DNA of 64,000 nucleotides, taken from assembly GCA_034190875.2 (NCBI GenBank), contig CM067349.1, positions 4,845,979-4,909,978 on the forward strand, read 5' to 3'. Origin of the DNA: Urechis unicinctus. Its lineage: Eukaryota; Annelida; Polychaeta; Xenopneusta; Urechidae. The stretch's first letter is position 1. Each line of letters starts with the position of its first letter. Under the pieces are notes generated by a model. The model saw nothing but the letters and a program-made list of their open reading frames with translations. It searched no databases and was not told the origin of the DNA. Both the position numbers and the translations under genes were made by a program. This document shows, piece by piece, positions 23,742 through 36,720 of the stretch.

Positions 23742-25179
23742 TGCCGACTCTTTTTTTGGACGTGATGACTGCAAGAGGCGAACAACCGGATATGCCGTGT
23801 AAGTAACGGTTCAGAGTTTGTTTTGCAGTTGAACATTTAAGGCAGAGCAAGTAAATTGTAAATTGATTATGATAGTTTGAAAAGCGATTATCCTGGAGTA
23901 GATTCACAGTCAACATGCGCGCATATATACGCCAAATGACCTTGGTATGTAATCTAACCTCCCGCACACGTGTGTGGTACACAAGACCTATGAAATTCTC
24001 TCGCAACGATCATTAATGTGGATTATTCTCGTCTATGAATACATTCTGTAATCCTCACGCAGTAACACATAGCGATTGCGCGCCTCCATTTGCGACGTAC
24101 AGGTTGTAAATGTCAAGACCCCTTAATTATGCAAACTCATGAAGAGCCATTCCACGGACCTCGGCTCGTCCCATGAGGCTCGTTTAGGATACGGTGAGTA
24201 AACTATGTTGATTGCGACGGTGTCACTCTCAGTAACATTAAGTCGTGGGTGTGGTTTACGTATAGCTGTGATGCACAGAATGTCCTCAGTAAAACGCCAG
24301 TTCCGATTTCATATTCGTCTCAATAGGGTTAACTGTGCCAAGCTTCTCTCGCTATGTATGGTTGATTAGTTGATCGAGTAAATCAGCTTTACTGCTTGGT
24401 ATGTATGACGGCACTAGTCTCCTTTGCTGTAAATGTCACCCCTCAAGGTGTTACAAGCAGTGATCCAGTGAATCAGCTAAACTGTTTGGTATGTATAACG
24501 TTACAAATGGCACGCCTCAAGGCAACGTGGAGGTAGCAGTTGGCGGTTGAACATGGTAAGTATGACCTTCATCAAGACCAGATAGCAACTGACTGTACAG
24601 CACATTTTCACACATGCTGACAATTACCCCGCCGAGTGGTTATGAAGCATAATGTTTGTTTACTGACCAATTTGCCCATTAACCTTGTTTTCTATTGCAC
24701 TGCATTGTAATCGCTGTGAATGGAGATGTGTAAGGCTCTTTACTTATATTACAGCGTCGCTGATTGGGTCGGACAAATTAGTTGTTTCTTTGCTGCTGTA
24801 CGGTACAATACAAGTCTTCATGCCTGGCGTTGGTTTTATGGACTATTGAAGCATGTCTGTCAATATCCTTTTTTGGACAAAACTCACCAAAATACTTCAG
24901 GCTGTGTGTAACTGATGATCGTGGCGTGTCCCTGTTGGCTGCGACTTCGTTTTCAATTAGATTGAATCGTGAGTTTGCCTAGTAGTTTAACTTTTTCCAA
25001 GAGGGCAGATAGATGTATGGTTGCTACAAAGAGTGCTGAGCTTCTAATCTATGCGCATTTGATCGATTCATTTCAGGTTGTTTTTGGTATGACTGTGCAG
25101 GTGCAAGATAAACAACTCGGAGTAGATGCAAAATTCATATTTCGATGTAGAAGCGAAATGTGCATAACAGGGTAGATGC

Positions 25180-25262
25180 AGAATGTACATCACAGGGTAT
25201 ATGCAGACTGTACATCATAGGATAGATACAAACTGCTCATTTCGGTGTATATAAAAATGGAG
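25180..25262 (+). repeat. Degenerate 27-bp repeat, about 3-4 copies
   Basis: GTAGATGCAGAATGTACATC-like units recur about every 27 bases. The same array is at 32.24-32.33 kb with about four units and at 52.2-52.36 kb with about six or seven. Copy number differs between units. Confidence 0.75.
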
Positions 25263-25770
25263 TCGACTTTGCCGTTTGTATTATAAAATGACGTCCTTCG
25301 ATACAGTGGATGGAAGTTACTTAATAATTTTTATCGATATTGGTTTGGGAATGCTTGGTATGCACGGGTTTGCGATATTGCGTTCCAAATGTGCTACATG
25401 ATTATAATATGTCTTGCGGTTTTAGAAATTGTAGATATATGTAATTGGTTTCATGGTTTATAGTTTGTCAATCGTGATTGCAGGTAGCTTCCGTAAAACA
25501 GGATGCATGCTTTCCAAAATATGTATTACTTCCATCAATCAGCCGGTATATGGTGAAGGCTGGTAATCTTAGCAGCCTTCAGTCCATGGCGAAACCTATA
25601 CGTTGACATGGGCTATTATGGTACAATAGCGATCATTGAATCATATTCATTGTGCACTGGTGACCGTCTGCTAAATACAATTTAGCGCACAGAATTGTTT
25701 GATTGTAACTGATAAAGTCTTTTCCAAAACTAACAAGTAATGCCTTTTTTCTCGGCCATATGTTCATGAA

Positions 25771-26065
25771 TTCGTCAGTGTAGCACCTGCTGTTAGACTT
25801 TAAAGTGGTGGAGGCTGTAGATAATGGTAGAATAATTGATAGCGAATACCAACAGAGACCCCGGACCGTGCACAATTTGCATGTTATTCGGGGTTATCAC
25901 GTGAGAGCGTTATCCAGCTTAAACGAGCTATTGCTACTTATTACTTCCTTTCCTCATGAAAAGCTCGCTGATGTCACAAACATTATGAGACTGGACGTTG
26001 TTAAAAGGTCAAACCTTAAGAATGCTAGGCAGTTGAAATATTTTGACCTTGATCAAAGGTATTGA
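25771..26065 (+). pseudogene. FVSVAPAV motif and following 86-codon frame
   Basis: FVSVAPAV (25771-25794) lies in a frame that stops two codons later. An ATG frame offset by one base then runs 25805-26065 (VEAVDNGRIIDSEYQQRP; LADVTNIMRLDVVKRSN). In the right duplicate the second frame is interrupted and 38 bases shorter. Diverged copies of the FVSVAPAV codons occur at 48632-48655, 52836-52859 and, as FVSVATAV, 32912-32935. In these eight codons most changes are synonymous, but the region is too short to prove coding. Unrecognised. Confidence 0.35.
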
Positions 26066-28719
26066 CTATGAAGTCACTTTGGTCATTGTAATGAGTGCAC
26101 AAGTAAAAGTGTCAGTTGGTTACAAAGAAGTTCTAAAATATATTGCATGATAATTGCCAAGCAATGTTGCATACGAGATATGTCGCCACATATTTGGCAT
26201 TAGTGAATGGTTCTGTCCTTATTAACGTATCCAATGACGATGGCGACAGACGAACGCATTGGACGTGGTCAAGGTAATGTGGTGCTTCAATGTCTTTCAG
26301 GATGGGGTGTTTCTATTTGTAACCCAAATTTACTGATATTTAACCACTGACCCAATTGCTGACTGTTTGTCTTAACTCTGTGTAGTTGATGTTGAAAAGT
26401 TTACAATGCGTAATGATGATATTACGATAATTATATCTTGTTGTCATTTTACATTGCCGGTCTCAATCTATCGTTTTCTATTGCGCGTACACAGGTAACT
26501 TGTGACTCCGATGATGAGGTAATTATATTTAATAAACCGCAAGAGAAAGCAAACTGCTTTAGTTGAGTAGCTAATTTGCAGATACGGCATAATATATCGC
26601 TGTATTTGCTAATATTATAACTTGTATCTGTTATGAATGAGTTGGTGACAACATCAACACAATGTTTGGCACTTATAAGACCATTCGATGGATTATGTAG
26701 ATGGCTTTTTCACTCCATTACGTTCGTAGATATGTCATTACTATGGGTCATTCAAGAAGAAAGATATTTTTTTCATCAAAATTTGTTCAATAAAGCGGGC
26801 TAATTAGCACCGATACCGATCTACCTCTTTTCACTTTGTGCGACATTCATCAAACTGCATCTTAAGATTTGGCAGATTTGCGACTCATGGTTTTAAAATA
26901 TACCTAGTTATTCTGACTTTTTCTGAGCTTGCAGACAAATCCGCCCTTAACACCATTTTAGGGGTTTTATGGAACATGCTGTTCATTAGCATTATCTGCA
27001 GTATGATGATTTATTGAAGTTAGCTAATGCAACGGAGTAATTGGAATACCCATATAGTTTTGAATATCGTCCAACGTCGTTTATAACAATTGACTGCTAA
27101 TTCAGTTTCATTGTGATCAATATTTGTTCACCATGAGTTTGGCATACATCAGCTTGGAAAACGGTTGTATTGACCGTTATGAATTGCATAACCCCACGAG
27201 GATTCGATGCATTATAACGATGCCTTATTACTTGTCAGTTACATGATCATTTCTTGTCAAGAAGATCGTGATAACAACCAGGAGATGCCATTTCTAGGCT
27301 TATGGCTAATAACAGCCTAACATGGTAAATCCGCGAAATCCTCGAGAATACATCCCTGTTATACCGTATTTAATATTTAACAACATGCAAATGCTCTTTG
27401 AACCTGTATTTCGGATACTTTAGTTAACCAGGGTGTCGCAAAGTCACACATTGTTGGCCTTTATTTGGTGATACTGGATAGCTTACTCTGTACTGTGCAA
27501 AATTACTTGATTCGATCACCTTGATGCAAATCAGTTGTCATCCGGGTTTATTGATGGTGTATAGCAACTCAATCATTCGATACGTTATGAGCGAATATGT
27601 GGCATCATTTGACCAATAAAAGTCATGTATACGACTACGCGCAGTGTTATTTTTACTCATTACGTTTGTAGATATGGCATTGTCACAAGTCATTGACCAA
27701 GGCAAATGCACTACGCGGTCTTATGGTGTAAACAGGTGCAATACATGTATTGTCTTTCATCCAGATGTGTGAAATAAGGTAAGGGAATTCACCGCATAGC
27801 CTTTTTACATTCGTCTGCGAGCGGGGGCTTCTATCGCACAGTTAACATGCATACTGCCTTGAATTAAACACTAGCGATTTATCGCATCATAGTAGTCGGA
27901 TGTACGCCGCTTCGATTACGGGATGTGCTCGGCTCTGTATTCTGCTCATGCCTTCTGTGAGATAGCTAATAGGCACGTTGCCTGCAGATCGACGAGGAAG
28001 AGCAGTTAATAGTCTTACCTATCGTTAATCTGACCGTTCACAATCACCCATTAGGAAGTGACTTACATGTGTTTTGAAAATACAATCCATGCATAGCTTT
28101 GTGGAGCTCTGTGGCTATGAGACATTACACACTAAGTGCATCACATAGTTGTTCACATAACCTCCAAATATGGCTTACCTGTCCACCTGAAAACTTGGTC
28201 GGTTGTTGTCGTGACGGGCGAATTACAAGACGTGCCAAAACCAAATATATTTGTGGTTACATGCAATTGTTTTGCCTAGATGATGCAAGTTATAATATTC
28301 ATAAAATCAGAAACAAATTGTGAACACTAGAGCAAGAAATTCAATTCTTAAAGTTTTGATCTGAGCAGAAATTCATGCTGCGTGGTTGGCATCTGCGACG
28401 TTATCATGGGTTGTCTCATAGTCGCATAAACTTTACACCGGGAGACCGTCCAAGCGGATGAAAGCTCGTTTGATGATAAATATCTGTAGGTAAAATGTTA
28501 AGACAAGCTTGAAAGTGTATTTCCTTGTACAAGTGATGCCTTTGTCATCGATCGCCCATGCTCTGCAGAACCTAGTTGCTATCAGTGCAACTTCAATATA
28601 GTACATGTATTCATCGAGCCAATATAAAGGACCAAAACAATCCGATACTTTTTATACTTACATCTTAGCATCTTGTTTGATAGAGCTAAAGGAAATTGAA
28701 ATGACTCGTTGTCGGGAAC

Positions 28720-28752
28720 TGTAGAAGAAAATGAAGAAGAAGAAGAATTTAT
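28720..28752 (+). repeat. GAA-rich insertion
   Basis: An AGAAGAAAATGAAGAAGAAG-type purine run interrupts the GGGAACTGTA / TCACGGTGGC junction. It is also present in the right duplicate at about 36139-36170 but absent from the older copy at 14.87 kb, so it arose before the 5.85-kb duplication and after the split from the 14.9-kb unit. Confidence 0.85.
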
Positions 28753-29870
28753 CACGGTGGCTGGCCACCATTAGTTGGAATCTATGATATAAAGGCGCCT
28801 ATTGTCAAGGTATAAACCCCGTTATATGATATGAGACGGTTTTACAATATTCAACGCTCAACTGCATCTTTTGTGGCCAGCCACCCCATCGACACAAAAT
28901 CAATTAATCTTTGTATCTCTTCCGTGCGCTCCATTATGGAGCACCAACTAGCTCTCGATGTCCTCATTCTTTGCCAGTTAAATGAGATTATTAATCTAAG
29001 TAGAAATTTTAAAAGGCAATTAAGCGCTAAAAACTATTGATTTAGTGGCTTGTATTATGGGTACTAGAGCTGAATTGCATCACTTTGTATGCAAAAAAAC
29101 CCCCCGAAACTTGATATCGATCTTCTCTGAACGAGGGGGTGGCGCCGCATTAAGGTTTATCTGCTTGATTGGTTCCCTGCATGTATTCAATGTACTTAAT
29201 TAAGGCCAAGTCAATCACCATACGGAATAACATAGCGCCAACCCCCACATCACCCTAATGCCATCAAGGTTCGGAATGCGAAGTAAAACCAAAGTCATGA
29301 ATAGGAAAACACATAATATCATCATGTCCCAACCCGATAAATATTCGTGCAAATCTACTTTAAATGAATACCAACATACAGTGAAAGTATATGATTAATC
29401 GGTCCTCACATGTAGTAATAAGAGACTCGTGTTACTACATGCACACAGCAACATATATTTACTTATTTGCATCTCTGTAATTATTCTTATGGACATGATT
29501 CAGCTTGTAAATAACTCTAAACAACATAACACATAATTCAACCCAAACTACGTCGTTGAACTACGCCTGATCTAAGATTGTTTTCGCTCCTTAAAGGTGC
29601 ATTTTTTTCAAAAAATCGAATCGAAAATAAAAGTTGCTAACTCCAAGAGTACCCTAAATGGAGCTGATATCCGGATTCCAAAGATGGAATGGCCGTATAT
29701 ATTTCTTGTTGTTCGTAAATAAACCTTCAATTCCTTATTTTTCACTTCCAGCCAAGAATAGACCATATTTGGAAGCTCATGTATTATTAATTCCGGAAGC
29801 GCAGAAACGTCATCACTCTGTGCCAATTGCCGCCGGCGGGTGTTTAGTTTGCGCTATTTTCATTGCGATA

Positions 29871-30057
29871 ATGGACGATCAAACCAAGAAACGAAGAAAA
29901 GGTGGAGGGAGAAAGAAGCTGTTAATAGATTCAACAACTAAGAGAAGGAAGCGGGAGCTAGACCAGCTGCGGTCCAACACGAGGGTGTCTTAAGATAGGC
30001 ATTCAGGAGGGTGAGGAGTGTGACCAACGAAGAAGCTGCAAAGTTTTTGCTGAACAT
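29871..30057 (+). pseudogene. First-exon fragment of a basic-region, EEAAKFLL-type gene
   Basis: From ATG 29871 a very basic frame (MDDQTKKRRKGGGRKK, then STTKRRKRELDQLRSNTRVS) stops at TAA 29991. In the next frame IGIQE follows, and in the third frame VTNEEAAKFLLNM (about 30020-30057) runs up to GTAAGT (30058-30063), a consensus splice donor. The order basic K/R region, then R-x-RV-x-IG, then a T-x-E/D-E-x-A-x-FLL helix, then donor is one I recall from uncharacterised gene families in aquatic invertebrates and fish, often with zinc-finger or transposase-like 3' parts. The two frame changes within about 30 bases mean this copy is broken, or the assembly is wrong here. Confidence 0.55.
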
Positions 30058-30302
30058 GTAAGTAATCTCGTTGTATTATGAACAGATGAATACCTAGCTC
30101 CGGTCGTAACGGTAACATGAATTTATACTCAGACGTCTTGTAGGGCTAATGAATACCCTGCTATCGAATCGGTCTGTATTGAATCGACTTGTGTAAATGT
30201 CACCGATTAAATAAAATCTAAGGGCCTATTGTGAGTTCATTGCACCATTTAGATTTGTAGATTGTTGTTGCAAACATACCTTACTTAATTTGTAAATTTC
30301 AG

Positions 30303-30410
30303 GCAGAGAAATTATTGCATCGTCTTCATCCTAATTCAATGGCTGGTGATCAGGTGTTCGTCAGACCTTGCCTGCAGTCAAGTTGTGACAATGGACCACA
30401 ACAGGCATAG
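30303..30410 (+). pseudogene. Candidate second exon of the same fragment
   Basis: A pyrimidine-leaning stretch ending TTTCAG (acceptor AG at 30301-30302) precedes 35 open codons (AEKLLHRLHPNSMAGDQVFV) ending at TAG 30408. The distance from the upstream donor is 0.24 kb, a plausible short intron. The phase does not match the donor exactly in this frame, so the join is uncertain. Confidence 0.35.
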
Positions 30411-30575
30411 GGATAGGACATACGCACTCAAGTAGGTTTGGTCAGCCAATGAAAGTCTCTCATGACCACTCAACTACGCACTGACTAAATGTCCTATAAG
30501 AAAACAAAATACTGATGCTGCACATGTAATGTGTTCTAGCTATTTGGCCATATAATGCCATTTGTTGTGTTACAG

Positions 30576-30812
30576 GTACAGCAATCGCTTCAACAAGCAG
30601 TCAAAGACAGTGGTCATCGGTTTAGAGGTCAAGACTTATGCCCATATACCAGATATGATAACAGAAATCTTTAGGCCCAAGCAATGCGACAGCAATCACA
30701 ACAACACCCACAACGCTCTGCTGCTGATGACCCCACAAAATCAGTGCCAGGCCATCTACCCGAGAAACAGTTGCAGGAGTCTCATTTTGATTAAAAATAT
30801 GATTTGGAAATT
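30576..30812 (+). pseudogene. Candidate third, glutamine-rich exon, cut by the duplication join
   Basis: After TGTGTTACAG (AG at 30574-30575) a frame reads VQQSLQQAVKDSGHRFRGQD and stops at TAG 30672. After the stop the same frame continues with MRQQSQQHPQRSADD and further open codons to about 30795. A competing frame of 99 codons (30562-30861) runs across the join into the duplicate and is clearly an artefact of the junction. If this is an exon, its 3' end was lost when the duplication formed. Confidence 0.3.
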
Positions 30813-33800
30813 TGCCGACTCTTTTTTTGGACGTGATGACTGCAAGAGGCGAACAACCTGATATGCCGTGTAAGTAACTGTTCAGAGTTTGTTTTGCAGT
30901 TGAACATTTAAGGCAGAGCAAGTAAGTTGTAAATTGATTATGATAGTTTGAAAAGCGATTATCCTGGAGTAGATTCACAGTCAACATGCGCGCATATATA
31001 CGCCAAATGACCTTGGTATGTAATCTAAACTCCCGCACACGTATGTGGTACACAAGACCTATGAGATTCTCTCGCAACGATCATTATTGTGGATTATTCT
31101 CGTCTATGAATACATTCTGTAATCCTCACGCAGTAAACACATAGCGATTGCGCGCCTCCATTTGCGACGTACAGGTTGTAAATGTCAAGACCCCTTAATT
31201 ATGCAAACTCATGAAGAGCCATTCCACGGACCTCGGCTCGTCCCATGAGGCTCGTCTAGGATACGGTGAGTAAACTATGTTGATTGCGACGGTTTCACTC
31301 TCAGTAACATTAAGTCGTGGGTGTGGTTGACGTATAGCTGTGATGCACAGAATGTCATCAGTAAAATGCCAGTTCCCATTTCATATTCGTCTCAATAGGG
31401 TTAACTGTGCCAAGCTTCTCTCGCTATGTATGGTTGATTAGTTGATCGAGTAAATCAGCTTTACTGCTTGGTATGTATGACGGCACTAGTCTCCTTTGCT
31501 GTAAATGTCACCCTCAAGGTGTTACAAGCAGTGATCCAGTGAATCAGCTAAACTGTTTGGTATGTATAACGTTACAAATGGCACGCCTCAAGGCAACGTG
31601 GAGGTAGCAGTTGGCGGTTGAACATGGTAACTATGACCTTCATCAAGACCAGATAGCAACTGACTGTACAGCACATTTTCACACATGTTGACAATTACCC
31701 CGCCGAGTGGTTATGAAGCGTAATGTTTGTTTACTGACCAATTTGCCCATTAACCTTGTTTTCTATTGCATTGCATTGTAAGTGCTGTGAATGGAGATGT
31801 GGAAGGCTCTTTACTTATGTTACAACGTCGCTGATTGGGTCGGATAAATTAGTTATTTCTTTGCTGCTGTACGGTACGATACAAGTCTTCATGCCTGGCG
31901 TTGGTTTTATGGACTATTGAGGCATGTCTGTCAATATCCTTTTTTGGACAAAACTCACCAAAATACTTCAGGCTGTGTGTAACTGATGATCGTGGCGTGT
32001 CCCTGTTGGCTGTGACTTCTTTTTCAATTAGATTGAATCGTGAGTTTGCCTAGTAATTTAACTTTTTCCAAGAGGGCAGATAGATGTATGGTTGCTACAA
32101 AGAGTGCTGAGCTTCTAATCTATGCGCATTTTATCGATTCCTTTCAGGTTGTTTTTGGTATGACTGTGCAGGTGCAAGATAAACAACTCGGAGTAGATGC
32201 AAAATTCGTATTTCGATGTAGAAGCAAAATGTGCATCAATGGGTAGATGCAGAATGTACATCACAGGGTAGATGCAGAATGTACATCATAGGATAGATAC
32301 AAACTGCTCATCTCGGTGCATATGAAAATGGAGTCGACTTTGCCGTTTGTAGTATAAAATGACGTCCTTCGATACAGTGGATTGAAGTCACTCAATAATT
32401 TTTATCGATATTGGTTTGGGAATGCTTGGTATGCACGGGTTTGGGTAACGGTGAATTTGGCCACAATAAATTATATGACCTGACGACTATATGATAACAA
32501 TTTACGATATTGCGTGCCAAATGTGGTTCATGATTATAATATAAGTCTTGCGGTTTTAGAAATTGTAGATATATGTAATTGGTTTCATGGTTTATAGTTT
32601 GTCAATCGTGATTGCAGGTAGCTACCGTAAAACAGGATGCATGCTTTCCAAAATATGTATTACTTCCATCAATCAGCCGGTATATGGTGAAGGCTGGTAA
32701 TCTTAGCAGCCTACAGTCCATGGCGAAACCTATACGTTGACATGGGCTATTATGGTACAATAGCAATCATTAAATCATATTCATTGTGCACTGGTGACCG
32801 TCTGCTAAATACAATTTGCTATTAAGCGCACAGAATTGTTTGATTGTAACTGATAAAGTGTTTTCCAAAACTAACAAGTAGTGCCTTTGTTCTAGGCCAT
32901 ATGTTCATGGATTCGTCAGTGTAGCAACTGCTGTTAGACTTTAAAGTGGTAGAGGCTGTAGATAATGGTAGAATAATCGATAGCGACTACCAACAGAGGC
33001 CCAGGAACGTGCATGATTAGCATGTTATTCGGGGTTATCACGTGAGAGCGTTATTCAGCTTAAACGAGCTATTGCTACTTACTACTTCCTTTCCTCATGA
33101 AAAGCTCGCTGATGTCACAAACATTATGAGACTTGACGTTGTAAAACGGTCAAACCTTAAGTATTGACTATGAAGTCACTTTGGTCATTGTGAGGACGCT
33201 TGTGAGGACGCATATAAGCTTTTTGTGCATTGAATAAAGATGGAGTGAATTAATAGATTTATTCTATACATGTACTTTATTGGTTCTATAAAACTGAAAA
33301 GTTAGTAAATTATCGACTCAATTACTTTTTCAAGTAGTAGCATTTTACTCACACGTCCCTAAGAGGTTGTGTGTCATTTGGGTAGATTTATCAGCAGATC
33401 TCGGAGCGAAACGCAAGATAATGCCTCGCAAATACTTCAATAATTTGCATAGCTTATTCCATGTAAGAACGTAGCTGCCTTAGACATAAAAAAGTATAAA
33501 GGCGGGTAAGAAGAGTAATGAGTGCTCAAGTAAAAGTGTCAGTTGGTTACAAAGAAGTTCTAAAATATATTGCATGATAATTGCCAAGCGATGTTGCATA
33601 CGAGATAGTCGCCACATATTTGGCATTAGTGAATGGTTCTGTCCTTATTGACGTATCCAAAGACGATGGCGACAGACGAACGCATTGGACGTGGTCAAGG
33701 TAATGTGATGCTTCAAGGTCTTTCAGATGGGGTGTTTCTCTTTGTAACCCAAATTTACTGATATTTAACCACTGACCCAATTGCTGACTGTTTGTCTTAA

Positions 33801-36720
33801 CTCTGTGTAGTTGATGTTGAAAAGTTTACAATGCGTAATGATGATATTACGATAATTATATCTTGTTGTCATTTTACATTGCCGGTCTCAATCTATCGTT
33901 TTCTATTGCGCGTACACAGGTAACTTGTGACTCCGATGATGAGGTAATTATATTTAATAAACCGCAAGAGAAAGCAAACTGCTTTAATTGAGTAGCTAAT
34001 TTGCAGATACGGCATAATATATCGCTGTATTTGCTAATATTATAACTTGTATCTGTTATGAATGAGTTGGTGACAACATCAACACAATGTTTGGCACTTA
34101 TAAGACCATTCGATGGATTATGTAGATGGCTTTTTCACGCCATTACGTTCGTAGATATGTCATTACTATGGGTCATTCAAGAAGAAAGATATTTTTTTCA
34201 TCAAAATTTGTTCAATACAGAGGGCTAATTAGCACCGATACCGATCTACCTCTTTTCACTTTGTGCGACATTCATCAAACTGCATCTCACGATTTGGCAG
34301 ATTTGCGACTGATGGTTTTAAAATATTCCTAGTTATTCTGACTTTTTCTGAGCTTGCAGACAAATCCGCCCTTAACACCATTTTAGGGGTTTTATGGAAC
34401 ATGCTGTTCATTAGCATTATCTGCAGTATGATGCTTTATTGAAGTTAGCTAATGCAACGGAGTAATTGGAATACCCATATAGTTTTGAATATCGTCCAAC
34501 GTCGTTTATAACAATTGACTGCTAATTCAGTTTCATTGTGATCAATATTTGTTCACCGTAAGTTTGACATACATCACCTTGGAAAACGGTTGTATTGACC
34601 GTTATGAATTGCATAACCCCACGAGGATTCGATGCATTATAACGATGCCTTATTACTTGTCAGTTACATGATCATTTCTTGTCATGAAGATCGTGACAAC
34701 AATCAAGAGATGACATTTCTAGGCTTATGGCTAATAACAGCCTAACATGGTAAATCCGCGAAATCCTCGAGAATACATCCCTGTTATACCGTATTTAATA
34801 TTTAACAACATCCAAATGCTCTTTGAACCTGTATTTCGGATACTTTAGTTAACCAGGGTGTCGCAAAGTCACACATTGTTGGCCATTATTTGGTGATACT
34901 GGATAGCTTACTCTGTACTGTGCAAAATTACTTGATTCAATCACCTTGATGCAAAGCAGTTGTCATTCGGGTTTATTGATGGTGTATAGCAACTCAATAA
35001 TTCGATACGTTATGAGCGAATATGTGGCATCATTTGACCAATAAAAAGTCATTTATACTACTACGCGCAGTGTTATTTTTACTCATTACGTTTGTAGATA
35101 TGGCATTGTCACAAGTCATTGACCAAGGCATATGCACTACGCGGTCTTATGGTGTAAACAGGTGCAATACATGTATTGTCTTTCATCCAGATGTGTGAAA
35201 TAAGGTAAGAGAATTCACCGCATAGCCTTTCTACCTTCGTCTGCGAGCGGGGGCTTCAATCGCACAGTTAACATGCATACTGCCTTGAATTAAACCCAAA
35301 TGATTTATCGCATCATAGTAGTCGGATGTACGCCGCTTCGATTACGGGATGTGCTCGGCTCTGTATTCTGCTCATGCCTTCTGTGAGATAGCTAATAGGC
35401 ACGTTGCCTGCAGATCGACGAGGAAGAGCAAGTTAATAGTCTTACCTATCGTTAATCTGACCGTTCACAATCCCCCATTAGGAAGTGACTTACATGTGTT
35501 TTGAAAATACAATCCATGCATAGCTTTGTGGAGCTCTGTGGCTATGAGACATTACACACTAAGTGCATCATATAGTTGTTTACATAACCTCCTAATATGG
35601 CTTACCTGTCCACCTGAAAACTTGGTCGGTTGTTGTCGTGACGGGCGAATTACAAGACGTATATTTTTGGTTACATGCAATTGTTTTGCCTAGATGATGC
35701 AAGTTATAATAGTCATAAAATCAGAAACATATGCGCAATCACTTCAATTTGTGAACACCAGAGCAAGAAATTCAATTCTTAAATTTTTGATCTGAGCAGA
35801 AATTATGCTGTGTGGTTGGCATCTGCGACGTTATGATGGGTTGTCTCATAGTCGCATAAACTTTACACCGGGAGACCGTCCAAGCGGATAAAAGCTCGTT
35901 TCATGATAAATATCTGTAGGTAAAATGTTAAGGCAAGCTTGAAGGTGTATTTCTTTGTACAAGTGATGCCTTTGTCATCGATCGCCCATGCTCTGCAGAA
36001 CCTAGTTGCAACTTCAATATAGTACATGTTTTCATCGAGCCAATATAAAGGACCCAAACAATCCGATACTTTTTTATACTTACATCTTAGCATCTTGTTG
36101 GATAGAGCTAAAGGAAAATGACTCGTTGTCGGGAACTGTAGAAGAAAATGAAGAAGAAGAAGAATTTATCACGGTGGCTGGCCACCATTAGTTGGAATCT
36201 ATGATATAAAGGCGCCTATTGTCAAGGTATAAACCCCGTTATATAATATGAGACGGTTAACAATATTTAACGCTCAACTGCATCTTTTGTGTCCAGCCAC
36301 CCCATCGACACAAAATCAATCAATCTTTGTATCAAGTCAATCACCATAAGGAATAGCATAGCGCCAACCCCCACATCACCCTAATGTCATCAAGGTTCGG
36401 AATGCGAAGTAATACCAAAGTCATGAATAGGAAAACACATAATATCATCATGTCCCAACCCGATAAATATTCTTGCAAATCTACTTTAAATGAATACCAA
36501 CATACAGTGAAAGTATATGATTAATCGGCCCTCACATGTAGTAATAAGAGACCCGTGTTACTACATGCACACAGCAACATATATTTACTTATTCGCAACT
36601 CTGTAATTATTCTTATGGACATGATTCAGCTTATAAATAACTCGAAACAACATAACACATAATTCAACCCAAACTACGTCATTGAACTACGCCTGCTCTA
36701 AGAATGTATTCGCTCCTTAA
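30813..36720 (+). repeat. 5.9-kb segmental duplication, right copy
   Basis: Near-identical partner of 23742-29594. It keeps 33195-33510, which has a diverged equivalent at 53.16-53.27 kb (GTAAGAACGTAGCTGCCTTAGACATA versus GTAATAACGTGGCTGCCTTAGGCATA), so the left copy lost that piece. Conversely it lacks about 300 bases between about 36314 and 36325 that the left copy and the 15-kb unit keep. The right edge runs without a break into the 36.7-41-kb block, as in the 15.5-kb unit, so this copy sits in the ancestral right-hand context. Confidence 0.95.
32235..32330 (+). repeat. Degenerate 27-bp repeat, about four copies
   Basis: Equivalent of 25180-25262. The second unit here reads GGGTAGATGCAGAATGTACA, closer to the consensus than the partner unit in the left copy (GGGTATATGCAGACTGTACA). 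Confidence 0.75.

Larger units (their letters stand above)
23742..29594 (+). repeat. 5.85-kb segmental duplication, left copy
   Basis: This is nearly identical to 30813-36720 over its whole length, with the same order and scattered substitutions. Copy-specific losses in this copy are about 74 bases at about 25380 (present at 32446-32520) and about 310 bases at about 26081 (present at 33195-33510). It retains about 38 bases at 26024-26060 and about 300 bases at 28917-29213 that the right copy has lost. The left edge continues the general unit and the right edge breaks at CGCTCCTTAA. Only small frames occur inside, such as 86 codons at 25805-26065 and 74 codons at 28099-28323. Confidence 0.95.
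29595..30812 (+). other. Unshared 1.2-kb filler at the tandem-duplication junction
   Basis: This segment has no counterpart that I can see elsewhere in the window. It lies exactly between the right end of the left duplicate (CGCTCCTTAA, 29594) and the left end of the right duplicate (TGCCGACTC, 30813). Shared bases at the right join are limited to about one or two. It carries the gene fragment listed next, so genic DNA from elsewhere was captured here, or a larger insertion was trimmed. Confidence 0.8.

Noticed and set aside
30562-31077. Frames of 99 (+) and 151 (-) codons across 30.8 kb
   Set aside because: Both cross the duplication junction at 30813, so they join unrelated sequences by accident.
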